Source: Rhodobium gokarnense
Lineage (GTDB): Bacteria; Pseudomonadota; Alphaproteobacteria; Rhizobiales; Rhodobiaceae
NCBI RefSeq assembly: GCF_025961475.1
Contig: NZ_JAOQNS010000004.1
Coordinates: 248,001 to 312,000, forward strand
Direction of reading: 5' to 3'
DNA length: 64,000 bases
The position numbers and the translations under genes were made by a program. Position 1 is the stretch's first letter. Each line of letters opens with the position of its first letter. Shown piece after piece: positions 19,509 through 27,997 of this stretch. Below the pieces are notes generated by a model, which was given only the letters and a program-made list of their open reading frames with translations, searched no databases and had not been told where the DNA came from.

Positions 19509-20615
19509 CTATTTCGCCTCCGCCGTCTCGAACACCGGCTCGACCTTTGCGCCGGCCCGGACATAGTCCTGGCCGACGGTGATGACGGGAACCGTCTCCG
19601 GCAGGCCGCCGACCCAGACGCCCTCGGTGCCGGAGCCGAGGATGCGGACCGGCAGGAAGGCGACGGTGTTGCCGTCCTCGATGACCCGGACGCCGACCGT
19701 GCCGTCGTCGGCAAGGGTCAGGATCGAGGGCGAGATGAGGTGGGCGCGGGTCGGCTCAAGCTGCACTTCGGCGAGCGCCGTGACGCCGTCGCGCAGGGCG
19801 CCGTCGTCATTCGCCATCTCGATGTCGACGCGGAAGGTGCGGGTCTTTTCATCCGCCGCCGGCGCGATGTAGCGGATCGTGCCGGTGATCTCCTCGCCGG
19901 TGACCAGCGAGACCTTGGCGGTCATGCCGGTCTTCAGGGCGCCGACGTCGCGCTCGGAGACCTGGCCGGTCATCAGCATGGGGTCGGCGTCCAGAATGGT
20001 GGCACAGGTGCCGCCGATGGCCAGCATGTCGCCGACCTCGGCATAGGGTTCGTGGATGACGCCGGCGATCGGCGCGCGGATGGTGGTGCGCTCGATTTCC
20101 AGCTTTGCTTCGGCGACGGCCGCGCGCGCGGCATCGAGCGCGGCGCGTGCGGCGCGCAGCGTGGTGCGGGCCGAATAGCCCTTCTGGCTCAGCGTGTCGG
20201 CGGCGGTGTGGCTGAGTTCGGCCTGGGCGAGCTGGGCCTCGGCCTGCAGGAGGCGGGCCTCGCGGGTGCCGTTCTCCAGCTTGCAAAGGACGTCGCCGGC
20301 GGCAACGCGCTGACCCTCGGTGACCGGCCGCTCTTCGACCTGACCGGCGGTTTCCGCGCGCACCTCGACCCGCAGGTCGGCACGGGTGCGGCCGCGGATC
20401 TCCAGCGTCACCCGGCGGTCCGCCGCCGTGATCTCGGTGACGCCGACCCGGAACGGCTTTTCGGCGGCCTCGGCGTTGCGCTCGGCCGGGGAGGTGGCTT
20501 CGACGCCGCTGTCGCTGACGCCGCCGATGACGACATCGCCCGTGTACATCCAGGCGGCGACGCCGCCGATGATGGCGAGGGCGAGAATGTGAGAAGAGCG
20601 AATTCCGGACGGCAT
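19509..20615 (-). CDS. RND efflux periplasmic adaptor (membrane fusion protein)
   Basis: A 368-residue membrane-fusion protein linking an RND permease to an outer-membrane channel. An N-terminal hydrophobic anchor (ILALAIIGGVAAWMYTG) is followed by a lipoyl/barrel-sandwich domain with an alpha-hairpin coiled coil (about residues 100-200; AEAQLAQAELSHTAADTL). Typical MFP segments follow, including TIRAPIAGVIHEPYAEVGDML and the beta-barrel and membrane-proximal domains. The permease begins 2 bp after this gene. A TolC-family gene at 53.6 kb could be its outer-membrane partner, but this is only an inference. Confidence 0.92.
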   Translation of the reverse strand: MPSGIRSSHILALAIIGGVAAWMYTGDVVIGGVSDSGVEATSPAERNAEAAEKPFRVGVTEITAADRRVTLEIRGRTRADLRVEVRAETAGQVEERPVTEGQRVAAGDVLCKLENGTREARLLQAEAQLAQAELSHTAADTLSQKGYSARTTLRAARAALDAARAAVAEAKLEIERTTIRAPIAGVIHEPYAEVGDMLAIGGTCATILDADPMLMTGQVSERDVGALKTGMTAKVSLVTGEEITGTIRYIAPAADEKTRTFRVDIEMANDDGALRDGVTALAEVQLEPTRAHLISPSILTLADDGTVGVRVIEDGNTVAFLPVRILGSGTEGVWVGGLPETVPVITVGQDYVRAGAKVEPVFETAEAK

Positions 20616-20640
20616 GGGTCCAATCCTTGGAAGATGTCGC

Positions 20641-21195
20641 CTATTCGGCTGCGTTGGTGGTGGTGTTGGAAAGGCGGCTTCCCGCCAGCTTTTCCAGGTC
20701 GCCGCGGGTCTTTTTCAGGTTTTCCAGCGCCTGCGCCTTGCAGGTTACGCCGTATTGCGCGGTCCAGATGGCGGCCTCGTCGTCGAGCTCTTCGACGATG
20801 TGCCGGAGCTGGCCGACCTCTTCCTCGATCGATCTGATCCGCGACTCGATCGCCTCGGTCACCACGTGCTGCGGCAGGTTCTTGGCGCACATGGCGATCA
20901 GCAGGAACTCGGAGCGGAAGACGTCGCGGCCGGGCGGTTCCGACAGTTCCTCGACGAGGGCGGTGCGGCCGGCTTCGGTGATCTCGTAGATCTTGCGCGG
21001 CGGCTTGCCCGGCTGGATCTCCTGGCGCGACGTGACGAAACCGTCCGCCTCGAGCCGGGCAAGGGCGGGATAGATCGAGCCGAAACTGGCATCGACGAAA
21101 TAGCTGAACTTGCCTTCCACCGATTGCTTCTTGATCTCGTAGCCGGTGGATTCGCCGAAGGAGAGAATGGCAAGGCAAAGCGTTCTGACGTTCAT
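20641..21195 (-). CDS. PadR family transcriptional regulator
   Basis: A 184-residue PadR-type repressor. The N-terminal winged helix covers about residues 1-90 (LAILSFGESTGYEIKKQ; SFGSIYPALARLEADGFV, the recognition-wing region). A C-terminal coiled-coil dimerisation region (about 95-175) carries basic and acidic heptads. The ATG at 21195 follows GAGAGCGGGA; an ATG 27 bp upstream is possible. It is the first gene of the PadR-MFP-RND operon (25 bp to the adaptor), so it probably autoregulates and represses the pump until an inducer binds. Two AT-rich inverted repeats lie just upstream of it. Confidence 0.92.
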   Translation of the reverse strand: MNVRTLCLAILSFGESTGYEIKKQSVEGKFSYFVDASFGSIYPALARLEADGFVTSRQEIQPGKPPRKIYEITEAGRTALVEELSEPPGRDVFRSEFLLIAMCAKNLPQHVVTEAIESRIRSIEEEVGQLRHIVEELDDEAAIWTAQYGVTCKAQALENLKKTRGDLEKLAGSRLSNTTTNAAE

Positions 21196-21297
21196 GTCGG
21201 TATCCCGCTCTCGGGCAATCACGGAAATTCGGGCAGCCGCCGGGTTTCCCGGCGGTCAGGGGCAGCGTTGCGACCCATCAACACCCCTTTCATGGCA

Positions 21298-21350
21298 GAT
21301 ATATGTTCGTGCGATATATTTCAATCCAATATGTATCGAACCGATATATG
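21298..21350 (-). promoter_or_regulatory. Candidate PadR operators and promoter of the efflux operon
   Basis: Two AT-rich partial palindromes stand out in a GC-rich background: GATATATGTTCGTGCGATAT (from 21298) and ATGTATCGAACCGATATAT (from 21331; core TATCG-AAC-CGATA, 7 of 8 bp matching each side). On the minus strand a plausible promoter TTGAAA-17 bp-TATCTG overlaps the first. Their location about 100-150 bp before padR fits repressor operators. PadR sites vary between members, so binding is an inference. Confidence 0.5.
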
Positions 21351-21521
21351 CAAGACGGCGTAATGACGGGGATGTGATCGGCCGCGGTCGGGCGATCGGG
21401 CCTCGCCCGCCCTGCGGGTGGAAAAAGGCGAAATTCGGGGTCGACGTTTGTCAACGAAGCGCTAATATTTGAAGAGGTCTAATAATGCAGCCGCTTGCCG
21501 CGCCATGAGAAGGACGCTCCG

Positions 21522-21863
21522 ATGATCTCCAAGGCACTGAAGACCAATCCGCTGTTCCGGCTTCTGTTTGCCAACGGTCTTGCCGGCATTGCCGCGGCCG
21601 CGATCCTGACCGCGGGGCTGCTTCTCACCGATGTCGGCGGCCTCGGCCATCTCGTCGCCAATTCGTCGAGCCCGGTGCTGCCGGTGGCGCTGCTCTTTGC
21701 CAGCCTGTCCATCACGCTGGCGAGCGTTGCCATGGGCGTTGCGGTGATGCGGCTGCCGACCGGTGACGGTCCGGACACCGGGCATCGCAAGCGCCTGCCG
21801 CCGCTTTTCCCGCAAAAGACGCCGCAGCGCGCCTACGCCACGGTGCGCCCGCGCCGGCGCTGA
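21522..21863 (+). CDS. Hypothetical small membrane protein
   Basis: A 113-residue protein with two predicted membrane helices (about residues 14-37, GLAGIAAAAILTAGLLLTDV, and 51-75, PVALLFASLSITLASVAMGV) and a basic C-terminal tail rich in Arg, Pro and His. AGAAGGA lies a few bases before the ATG. I do not recognise a family. It lies divergent from the PadR operon and upstream of a TRAP substrate-binding gene (159 bp gap). It is too short and has too few helices to be a DctQ subunit. Function unknown. Confidence 0.65.
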   Translation: MISKALKTNPLFRLLFANGLAGIAAAAILTAGLLLTDVGGLGHLVANSSSPVLPVALLFASLSITLASVAMGVAVMRLPTGDGPDTGHRKRLPPLFPQKTPQRAYATVRPRRR

Positions 21864-22022
21864 TCCTTGTCTGCCATTCCGGTAAGGTTCGGCAAACCCT
21901 GAATCCTGCCAGGCTTGCGGGGCTTCCCTCGAACGACTAATGCTTGCTCACCCTTGGGCGCCGGGCCCGCCGGTGCGAGTCGTTGCCGGTGCGGCTCCGT
22001 CCGAACGGAGGGCCGGTGCGGC

Positions 22023-23117
22023 ATGACAATTCGATCGGACGGCGCGGCATTGCGTGGCCGCCACGGGCGGCTGCCTCTCGGCATTGCGGTGCCGCTGGCG
22101 GGCATCGTCTTTGTGGCGGCGCTCTTTGCACTGCCTGCCCTTGCCGCCGACGTCACCCTCAAAATCCACCACTTCCTGCCGGCCGATGCACCGGTCCCGG
22201 CCGAATTCATCGCGCCCTGGGCGAGGAAGGTCGAAGCCGCCTCGAACGGACGCATCGCCTTTTCGATCCATCCGGAGATGGAACTCGGCAGCCATCCGCC
22301 GGCGCTCATGGACCAGCTCGCCGACGGCACGGCGGACATCGTCTATGCCGTGCCGAGCTACTCGCCCGGTCGGTTTCCGCGCACCGAGGCGCTGGAAATG
22401 CCGTTCCTGCCGGCGAGCGCCGAGGCGACCTCGCGGGCGGCCTGGGATTTCTTCAAGGCGCATCTCGGCGAGGAATATGCCGACTACAAGGTCATCGCCA
22501 TCAACGTGCACGGCCCCGGCCGCATCCACGTCAAGGGCAAGGGCGTTGCCAGCCTGGAGGACCTTGAGGGGCTGAAGCTGCGCGGCCCGCCGGGCATGGT
22601 CAACGCCATGATGGTCAAGCTCGGCGCGATCGCCGTCGGCATGCCGGTCTCCGATGTCATGCCGGCCCTGAAGAAGGGCCTGGTGGAGGGGACGCTCGCC
22701 CCCTGGGAGATCATCGGGACGCTCGGCATCATCGATGCCGTCGATGCCCATACCGAGTTCAGCGGCGCGCGCGGCCTCTACACGGTGCCGCTGATCTTCG
22801 CCATGCGCCGGGAGCGCTTCGAGGCGCTGCCGAAGGACCTGCAGGCGGTGATCGAGGCCAATTCCGGGGCCGACGTCTCGGCCGAAATCGGCCGGATCAT
22901 GGACGAGGCGGACCGACGGGCGAAAAGTCGCGCCCAGGACCGGGGCGATACCTTCATCACCCTCAACGCGGCCGAGACCAATCGCTGGAAAGCCGCGGCT
23001 GCGTCGGTGGTTACCGCCTGGGAAGAGGACATGGCGGCGCGCGGCATCGACGGTGCGGCGCTGACCAAGGCCGCCCGCGACCTCGTTGCGAAATACGCCG
23101 AAACACATTCCGATTAG
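22023..23117 (+). CDS. TRAP transporter substrate-binding protein (DctP family), orphan
   Basis: A 364-residue periplasmic solute-binding protein of tripartite ATP-independent (TRAP) transporters, which usually bind organic acids. An unusually long N-region precedes the hydrophobic signal core (VPLAGIVFVAALFALPALAAD), with cleavage likely after ALA near residue 40. Family features include LKIHHFLPADAPVP at the mature N-terminus and the mid-protein KLRGPPGMVNAMMVKLGA, where the conserved carboxylate-binding Arg lies. No DctQ or DctM gene is adjacent on either side, so its membrane subunits must be elsewhere if it functions in transport. The chosen ATG follows GGAGGG. Confidence 0.9.
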   Translation: MTIRSDGAALRGRHGRLPLGIAVPLAGIVFVAALFALPALAADVTLKIHHFLPADAPVPAEFIAPWARKVEAASNGRIAFSIHPEMELGSHPPALMDQLADGTADIVYAVPSYSPGRFPRTEALEMPFLPASAEATSRAAWDFFKAHLGEEYADYKVIAINVHGPGRIHVKGKGVASLEDLEGLKLRGPPGMVNAMMVKLGAIAVGMPVSDVMPALKKGLVEGTLAPWEIIGTLGIIDAVDAHTEFSGARGLYTVPLIFAMRRERFEALPKDLQAVIEANSGADVSAEIGRIMDEADRRAKSRAQDRGDTFITLNAAETNRWKAAAASVVTAWEEDMAARGIDGAALTKAARDLVAKYAETHSD

Positions 23118-23223
23118 GAAAAACAGCCCGTTATGTTTTAGGCTGCGGCCCAGTCAGGCCGCGCCGACGATCATTGTCGGGATCGGGCGCGGCACCAAAT
23201 GACGCGATCCCAGGGGGGACGCC

Positions 23224-24504
23224 ATGGGTGTGCTGGTCGTCGGGGGCGGCATCGGCGGACTTGTCGCCGCGCTCAGCCTTCACCAGGTCGGCGTGAAGGT
23301 GAAGCTGTTCGAGCGGGTGCTGCATGCGCGCCCGCTGGAAGTCGGCATCGTGCTCTCGCCGGGCGCCGTGCGGGAACTGGATGATCTCGGCTTTGCCGGT
23401 CTCCTTGCCGAAATCGGCATCCCGCTCTCCGCCGTCGCCTACCACAATCGGCTCGGCCAGCGCATTCTCCAGGAACCGAGCGGTCTTGAGGGCGGCTATC
23501 GCTGGCCGCAATACGCCGTGCCGCGGGACGTGCTGCAGACCGCACTGGTTGCGGAAACACGGCGGCGGATCGGCCGCGACAACGTCCATCTCGGCTGCGA
23601 ACTCCTGTCCTTCGACAATGGCGAGGACGCGGTCTCGGCCGCTTTCCGCGACAAGTCCGACGGCGGGGCGGTGGCCCGGTTCGACGGCTCGCTGTTGATC
23701 GGCGCGGACGGCATCGCCTCGACGGTGCGCCGGTCGCTCAACCCGCAAGAGGGCGAGCCGATCTGGAACGGCGCCATCCTGTGGCGCGGCATGTCGCGGG
23801 GCATCGATCTCCTCGATGGCCGGACCATCGCGGTCGCCGGCAATGCCGGCCAGAAATTCGTCTGCTATCCGCTGGCAGGCCCCGATCCGGACGTGACGAC
23901 GGTGAGCTGGATCGCGCAATTGCGGTTCCGCTCCGAGCATGAGTGGCGCGAGGAGGAATGGAACCGGCCCGGCCAGCCGATCGATTTCCTGCCGGCGTTC
24001 GAGGACTGGCGGTTCGACTGGCTCGACGTGCCGAGGCTCGTCGCCGCCGCCAAGGGCATCTACGAGTTCCCGATGATCGACCGCGATCCGCTGCACGGCT
24101 GGTCGAGGAACCGGGCGACGCTCATCGGCGATGCCGCCCATCCGATGCATCCCGTCGGCACCCACGGCGCCAGCGAAGCGATCATCGATGCGCGGATCAT
24201 CGCGCGCTCCGTGGCGCTTGCCGGCGAGACCGCGGAGGCGCTTGCCGACTATGAACGTGCCCGGCGCCTGACGACGAAGCGGATCACGCTCGCCAACCGC
24301 CAGAACGGCCCGGAGCAGATCCTGCAGATCGCCGACGAGCGGGCGCCGGACGGCTTTTCGGCCATCGAGGAGGTGGCGCCGCGCGGCGAACTCATGGAAA
24401 TGATCGCCAAATACCGGCAGATGGCGGGCATCGACGCCGATGCCGTCAACGGCCGCGAGGCCCTGGTGCCGGAGGGGCTGCGCGTCGCTCCGGTCACGCC
24501 GTAA
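23224..24504 (+). CDS. FAD-dependent monooxygenase (aromatic hydroxylase type)
   Basis: A 426-residue class A flavoprotein monooxygenase, of the group that hydroxylates aromatic acids with NAD(P)H and oxygen. The N-terminal Rossmann motif is VVGGGIGGLVAAL (Gly-rich loop at residues 7-12). The second FAD signature is ATLIGDAAHPMHPVGTHGAS (about residue 300), and a GADGIASTVR segment lies between them. The overall pattern is closest to the PhzS-like flavin-dependent oxidoreductases. A strong AGGGGGG RBS precedes the ATG. It is convergent with a PfkB kinase gene (12 bp gap). The substrate is unknown. Confidence 0.88.
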   Translation: MGVLVVGGGIGGLVAALSLHQVGVKVKLFERVLHARPLEVGIVLSPGAVRELDDLGFAGLLAEIGIPLSAVAYHNRLGQRILQEPSGLEGGYRWPQYAVPRDVLQTALVAETRRRIGRDNVHLGCELLSFDNGEDAVSAAFRDKSDGGAVARFDGSLLIGADGIASTVRRSLNPQEGEPIWNGAILWRGMSRGIDLLDGRTIAVAGNAGQKFVCYPLAGPDPDVTTVSWIAQLRFRSEHEWREEEWNRPGQPIDFLPAFEDWRFDWLDVPRLVAAAKGIYEFPMIDRDPLHGWSRNRATLIGDAAHPMHPVGTHGASEAIIDARIIARSVALAGETAEALADYERARRLTTKRITLANRQNGPEQILQIADERAPDGFSAIEEVAPRGELMEMIAKYRQMAGIDADAVNGREALVPEGLRVAPVTP

Positions 24505-24516
24505 GCTGCAGCGCGC

Positions 24517-25443
24517 TCAGCCCGTGACCTCGTAGCGCCAGGGCATATCGGCGCCGCCCTGCGTGCAGACATAGGCGGCGACCCGCTGGCCGAGGATGGT
24601 GGCGTGCTCCAGCCGGTCCTCGTTGAGGCCCTTGAAGCCTTCCGCGGTCAGGACATCGGCATCGACGAGGCCGGCGAGGAAGCCGGCCATGAAGGCGTCA
24701 CCGGCGCCCAGCGTGTCGCGCACGTCGACCGCATGGGCGGGCTTGGACAGCACGAAATCGTCGGTCGCCACATGCACGCCGAGGTCGCCGCGGGTGATGA
24801 TGGCGATGGTGGCGCCGCCTTCCAGCCAGTATTCCATCACCATTTCCGGCGGCTGGCCAGGATAGAGCCAGCGGATGTCGTCCATGCTCGCCTTGACGAT
24901 GTCGGCCTGGTCGACCATCCGCGTCAGGCGTTGGCGGTAGGCGGCCTCGTCGTCGACCAGTTTCGGGCGGATATTGAGGTCGAGGGAGATCAGCCGTTCT
25001 TCCACCTCGTCGGAGATGAAATCCTCGACGAAGGAGCCGATCGGCTCGGTGCCGAGCACGTAGGAGCCGCAATGGACGAGTTCCACGTCGCCGCCGAGGG
25101 GGCTGGTGTCGGCCGGATCGAACTGGCGTCCGGCCGAGCCGATGTCGAAGAAATCGAAATGCGGCTCGCCCTTGTCGATGCCGACGAAGGCGAGCGTCGA
25201 GGGCTCGTCGACGAAGACGATGCGGTCGGTGTCGACGTCGGCTTCTTCGAGCGCTTCGGCAAAGCGCGCGCCGAAGAGATCGCTCGACAATGCCCAGACA
25301 TAGCCGACCGGGACGCCGAGCCGGCCGAGGCCGAGGGCGACGTTGAAGGCGGAGCCGCCGAGCACGGGACGAAAGGTGCGGGCGCCGTCGAGATTGCGCT
25401 CCGGCAGGAAGTCCACCACCGCTTCGCCGACCGTGATGATCAC
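24517..25443 (-). CDS. PfkB family carbohydrate kinase
   Basis: A 308-residue ribokinase/fructokinase-like sugar kinase. The N-terminal substrate region GGSAFNVALGLGRLGVPVG is typical of PfkB enzymes. The C-terminal signature VRDTLGAGDAFMAGFLAG contains the catalytic Asp and anion-hole Gly residues. The closest match by eye is fructokinase-like. I prefer the GTG at 25443 (MIITVGEAVVDFLP) because AAAGGA lies upstream; an ATG 21 bp earlier lacks an RBS. It is monocistronic and convergent with the flavin monooxygenase. The sugar substrate cannot be told from sequence. Confidence 0.9.
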   Translation of the reverse strand: MIITVGEAVVDFLPERNLDGARTFRPVLGGSAFNVALGLGRLGVPVGYVWALSSDLFGARFAEALEEADVDTDRIVFVDEPSTLAFVGIDKGEPHFDFFDIGSAGRQFDPADTSPLGGDVELVHCGSYVLGTEPIGSFVEDFISDEVEERLISLDLNIRPKLVDDEAAYRQRLTRMVDQADIVKASMDDIRWLYPGQPPEMVMEYWLEGGATIAIITRGDLGVHVATDDFVLSKPAHAVDVRDTLGAGDAFMAGFLAGLVDADVLTAEGFKGLNEDRLEHATILGQRVAAYVCTQGGADMPWRYEVTG

Positions 25444-25589
25444 GCGCCTTGTCCTTTCGCCCATGGGGCCGGTTCGTTTCCTGGCGGAGAAGATCGCGTT
25501 CGCCGCCGCTTTTCAAGCCGGCTTATCGACGCCCGCGCGTTCGCTTTTGAAGTGTTGCCAATCGGAACCGCTCGGCTTATCCACCGGTC

Positions 25590-26510
25590 ATGCCCGACCG
25601 AGCGCTCGTTCCCGCCGAAACCGCCCCGCCGCTTCGACCCGAGGTCGAGGCGCTGATTTCGGCCTTTCACGCCAGGACGCCGATCCGCACCTGGTCTCTG
25701 ATCGTCACGATCTATGGCGATGCCATCGTGCCCCGCGGGGGAACGCTGTGGGTCGGTACGCTGATTACGCTGATGCAGGCGGTTGGCGTCGCGCCCGGCC
25801 TGGTGCGCACGGCCGTCTCGCGGCTCAGCGCCGACGACTGGCTGACGCGGCACCGGATCGGGCGGCGCAGCTATTACGCGCTGTCGGCGCGCGGCCGCGA
25901 TGCCTTTGCCGCGGCGACGGAGCGCATCTACAACGCGCCTGCGAACACCTGGAACGGACGGTTCCGCATCGCCGTCCTCGACGACGGCGGTGACCCGGAC
26001 CGGGCGGCGGCACGAAAGCCGCTGGAAGAGGCCGGCTACGGGCTCCTGGCACCGATGGTGATGATCGCGCCGGAGGGGCGCGCGGGACCCGATCTCGGGC
26101 ATTCCGACGCGCTCGTTCTCGACGCTGTTCCTGTCGACCCGGACGATGCGCGGCGGCTGGCGGCGCGGGTCTGGCCGCTGGACCGGATCGCCGGTGGCTA
26201 TGAACGGTTCTGCGGACAGTTCGCCGATCTCGACGCGGCGCTTCAAGAGGGCGCCGAGTTCCCGCCGCTCGATGCGCTCCTTGCCCGCATCCTGATGATC
26301 CACGAATTCCGTCGCATCCTGCTCCGCGATCCGGCGCTGCCGGCGGAACTGCTGCCGGCAGACTGGCCGGGGGCAAGGGCGCGCGACATGAGCGGGCGCA
26401 TCTACAGCGCTCTGGTCAGTGCTTCGGAGGCCTGGCTCGACGCCCATGCGGCCTCCGAGACCGGTCCGCTGCCGGCACCGGGCCCGCAGTTCCATAGCCG
26501 GTTCGCCTGA
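25590..26510 (+). CDS. paaX: PaaX family transcriptional regulator
   Basis: A 306-residue regulator resembling PaaX, the phenylacetyl-CoA-responsive repressor of phenylacetate catabolic genes. The N-terminal winged-helix region covers about residues 25-110 (GGTLWVGTLITLMQAVGVAPG, VRTAVSRLSADDWL). The central and C-terminal parts match the PaaX domains (NTWNGRFRIAVLDD, ILMIHEFRRILLRDPALP). It lies 1.5-2 kb from the paa operon but is separated from it by rluA on the plus strand. A role in paa control is likely from family and proximity. A TetR gene inside the paa operon is a rival regulator. Confidence 0.85.
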   Translation: MPDRALVPAETAPPLRPEVEALISAFHARTPIRTWSLIVTIYGDAIVPRGGTLWVGTLITLMQAVGVAPGLVRTAVSRLSADDWLTRHRIGRRSYYALSARGRDAFAAATERIYNAPANTWNGRFRIAVLDDGGDPDRAAARKPLEEAGYGLLAPMVMIAPEGRAGPDLGHSDALVLDAVPVDPDDARRLAARVWPLDRIAGGYERFCGQFADLDAALQEGAEFPPLDALLARILMIHEFRRILLRDPALPAELLPADWPGARARDMSGRIYSALVSASEAWLDAHAASETGPLPAPGPQFHSRFA

Positions 26511-26512
26511 GG

Positions 26513-27322
26513 ATGGCGGGAAGCGGAAAAGAGCGGGGAGGGCGACGACGACAGCGCCCGGGCCGCCAGACAGAACGGGCGGTCAGGCCGCCTGCCGACG
26601 ATCTTCCGGCTACCAGCGAGCCCGTGGCCGAAGCGACCGATCCGCTCGGGCTTCTCGACCGGGTGCTCTATCGCGACGACCACGTCATTGTCATCGACAA
26701 GCCGGCCGGACTTGCCGTCCATGCCGGGCCGAAGGGCGGGCTGACGCTGGAGGACGGGCTGGAGGCGCTGCGGCTCGGCGGGCCGCGGCGGCCGGGCCTC
26801 GCCCACCGGCTCGACAAGGACACCTCCGGCTGCCTCGTCCTCGGCCGCGACCGGGAGACCCTCAACCGGCTCGGCCGCATGTTCCATTCCGGGCGGGTGC
26901 AGAAGACCTATTGGGCCGTCGTCGAGGGCCATCCGAAGACCGACCGAGGGCGCATCGCCCTCAATCTTTCCAAGCGCACCAAGGGCAGGGGCTGGTGGAT
27001 GCGCGTCGATCCGAAGGGCCAGCCGGCCGAGACCTTTTTCACGGTGCTCGGCCGCTCCGACCGGTTTTCCTTTCTGGAGCTTTCCCCGAAGACCGGGCGC
27101 ACGCACCAGCTCCGGGTCCATTGCGCGACCAAGGGCTGGCCGATCCTCGGCGATCCGATCTACGGCAAGGGCGTTGACGGCGGTCCGCGCCTGCACCTCC
27201 ACGCGCGCTCCATCTCGGTGCCCGGTGGCAAGGGCCAGAAGGCGGTGACGGTCACGGCCCCGGTGCCGGAGGATATGGCGGCGGCCTTGAGGCTGTGCGG
27301 ATGGGAGGGGGAGACCTCTTAA
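26513..27322 (+). CDS. RluA family pseudouridine synthase
   Basis: A 269-residue RNA pseudouridine synthase. The catalytic motif is AHRLDKDTSGCLVL, with the essential Asp in RLDKDTSG. Other family features are VIDKPAGLAVHAGPKGG near the N-terminal third and KTGRTHQLRVHC in the C-terminal part. The first ~40 residues are basic and low complexity. There is no S4 domain. It starts 2 bp after paaX, so the two are probably co-transcribed, and its 3' end overlaps the convergent tetR by 4 bp. Which rRNA or tRNA uridine it modifies is not visible. Confidence 0.9.
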   Translation: MAGSGKERGGRRRQRPGRQTERAVRPPADDLPATSEPVAEATDPLGLLDRVLYRDDHVIVIDKPAGLAVHAGPKGGLTLEDGLEALRLGGPRRPGLAHRLDKDTSGCLVLGRDRETLNRLGRMFHSGRVQKTYWAVVEGHPKTDRGRIALNLSKRTKGRGWWMRVDPKGQPAETFFTVLGRSDRFSFLELSPKTGRTHQLRVHCATKGWPILGDPIYGKGVDGGPRLHLHARSISVPGGKGQKAVTVTAPVPEDMAAALRLCGWEGETS

Positions 27323-27939
27323 TCCCCCCGCTTCAGGTGTTCCAGTTCGACGCCGGTCGCGCCTTCGATGACGAGCTGGGTGGCGAGGCGGGCGAAGTCG
27401 CGCCGGCTGATCGGACCGTCGGGCCGGAACCACAGGAACTGCCAGTTGAGCATGCCGAAGAGCGACATGGTCACGGGCTTGAGGAGCGGGTTGCCGCCGC
27501 CCAGCGAAGGGACGGCGCCGCGGATGCCGTCGGAGAAGATGGCAACGAGCGCGCGCTCCTTGGCCTTCAGTTCGTCCTGGCGGGCGTGGGGCAATCTCTT
27601 CAGGTCGTTGATCTGCACCTTGTGTTCGGCGTCGGCGTCGCGATAGGCCTCCAGCAGCGCGATGCAAAGTGCCTCCAGCCTTTCGCGGGGACTGGGATGG
27701 TCCTCGCCGACCTCGCCGACGGCCTGAAGCAGCCGCTCCAGATGGTCGTCGACGATGTCGAAGAGGACGGCTTCCTTGTTGTCGTAATAGTGGTAGAGCA
27801 GGGCCTTGGAGACGCCGCAGGCCTCGGCGATCTGGCTCATGGAGGTGCCGTCATAGCCGTGCTCGGCGAACAGCCGGGCCGCGGTCTGGTAGATCGCTTC
27901 GCGCTTTTCCGTGTGGTCCTGGGCGCGCGGTCTTGCCAT
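27319..27939 (-). CDS. TetR family transcriptional regulator (putative paa regulator)
   Basis: A 206-residue TetR repressor with an N-terminal helix-turn-helix at about residues 15-60 (YQTAARLFAEHGYDGTSMSQ, CGVSKALLYHYYDNKE) and an all-helical ligand domain. It lies 58 bp downstream of paaK on the same strand, so it is probably the last gene of the paa operon and is autoregulated. TetR proteins called PaaR play this role in several Proteobacteria. The palindrome in the paaG/paaN divergent region is the likely operator. The ligand is expected to be phenylacetyl-CoA, by analogy only. Confidence 0.88.
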   Translation of the reverse strand: MARPRAQDHTEKREAIYQTAARLFAEHGYDGTSMSQIAEACGVSKALLYHYYDNKEAVLFDIVDDHLERLLQAVGEVGEDHPSPRERLEALCIALLEAYRDADAEHKVQINDLKRLPHARQDELKAKERALVAIFSDGIRGAVPSLGGGNPLLKPVTMSLFGMLNWQFLWFRPDGPISRRDFARLATQLVIEGATGVELEHLKRGD

Positions 27940-27997
27940 GTCGGTCCTCGCTGTCTCGCCAATGGGGTGCGGCCCGGACGCGCCGGGCCGCCGTTGT

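Noticed and set aside
17428-19566. A 712-codon plus-strand open frame antisense to the RND permease
   Set aside because: It is rich in Asp, Gly, His and Arg with no motifs; it is the complement-frame shadow of a transporter gene.
27962-27993. Palindrome GCGGCCCGG-acgcg-CCGGGCCGC between paaK and tetR considered as a terminator
   Set aside because: No T run follows on the minus strand, and the TetR gene is probably co-transcribed; kept only as a possible mRNA hairpin.
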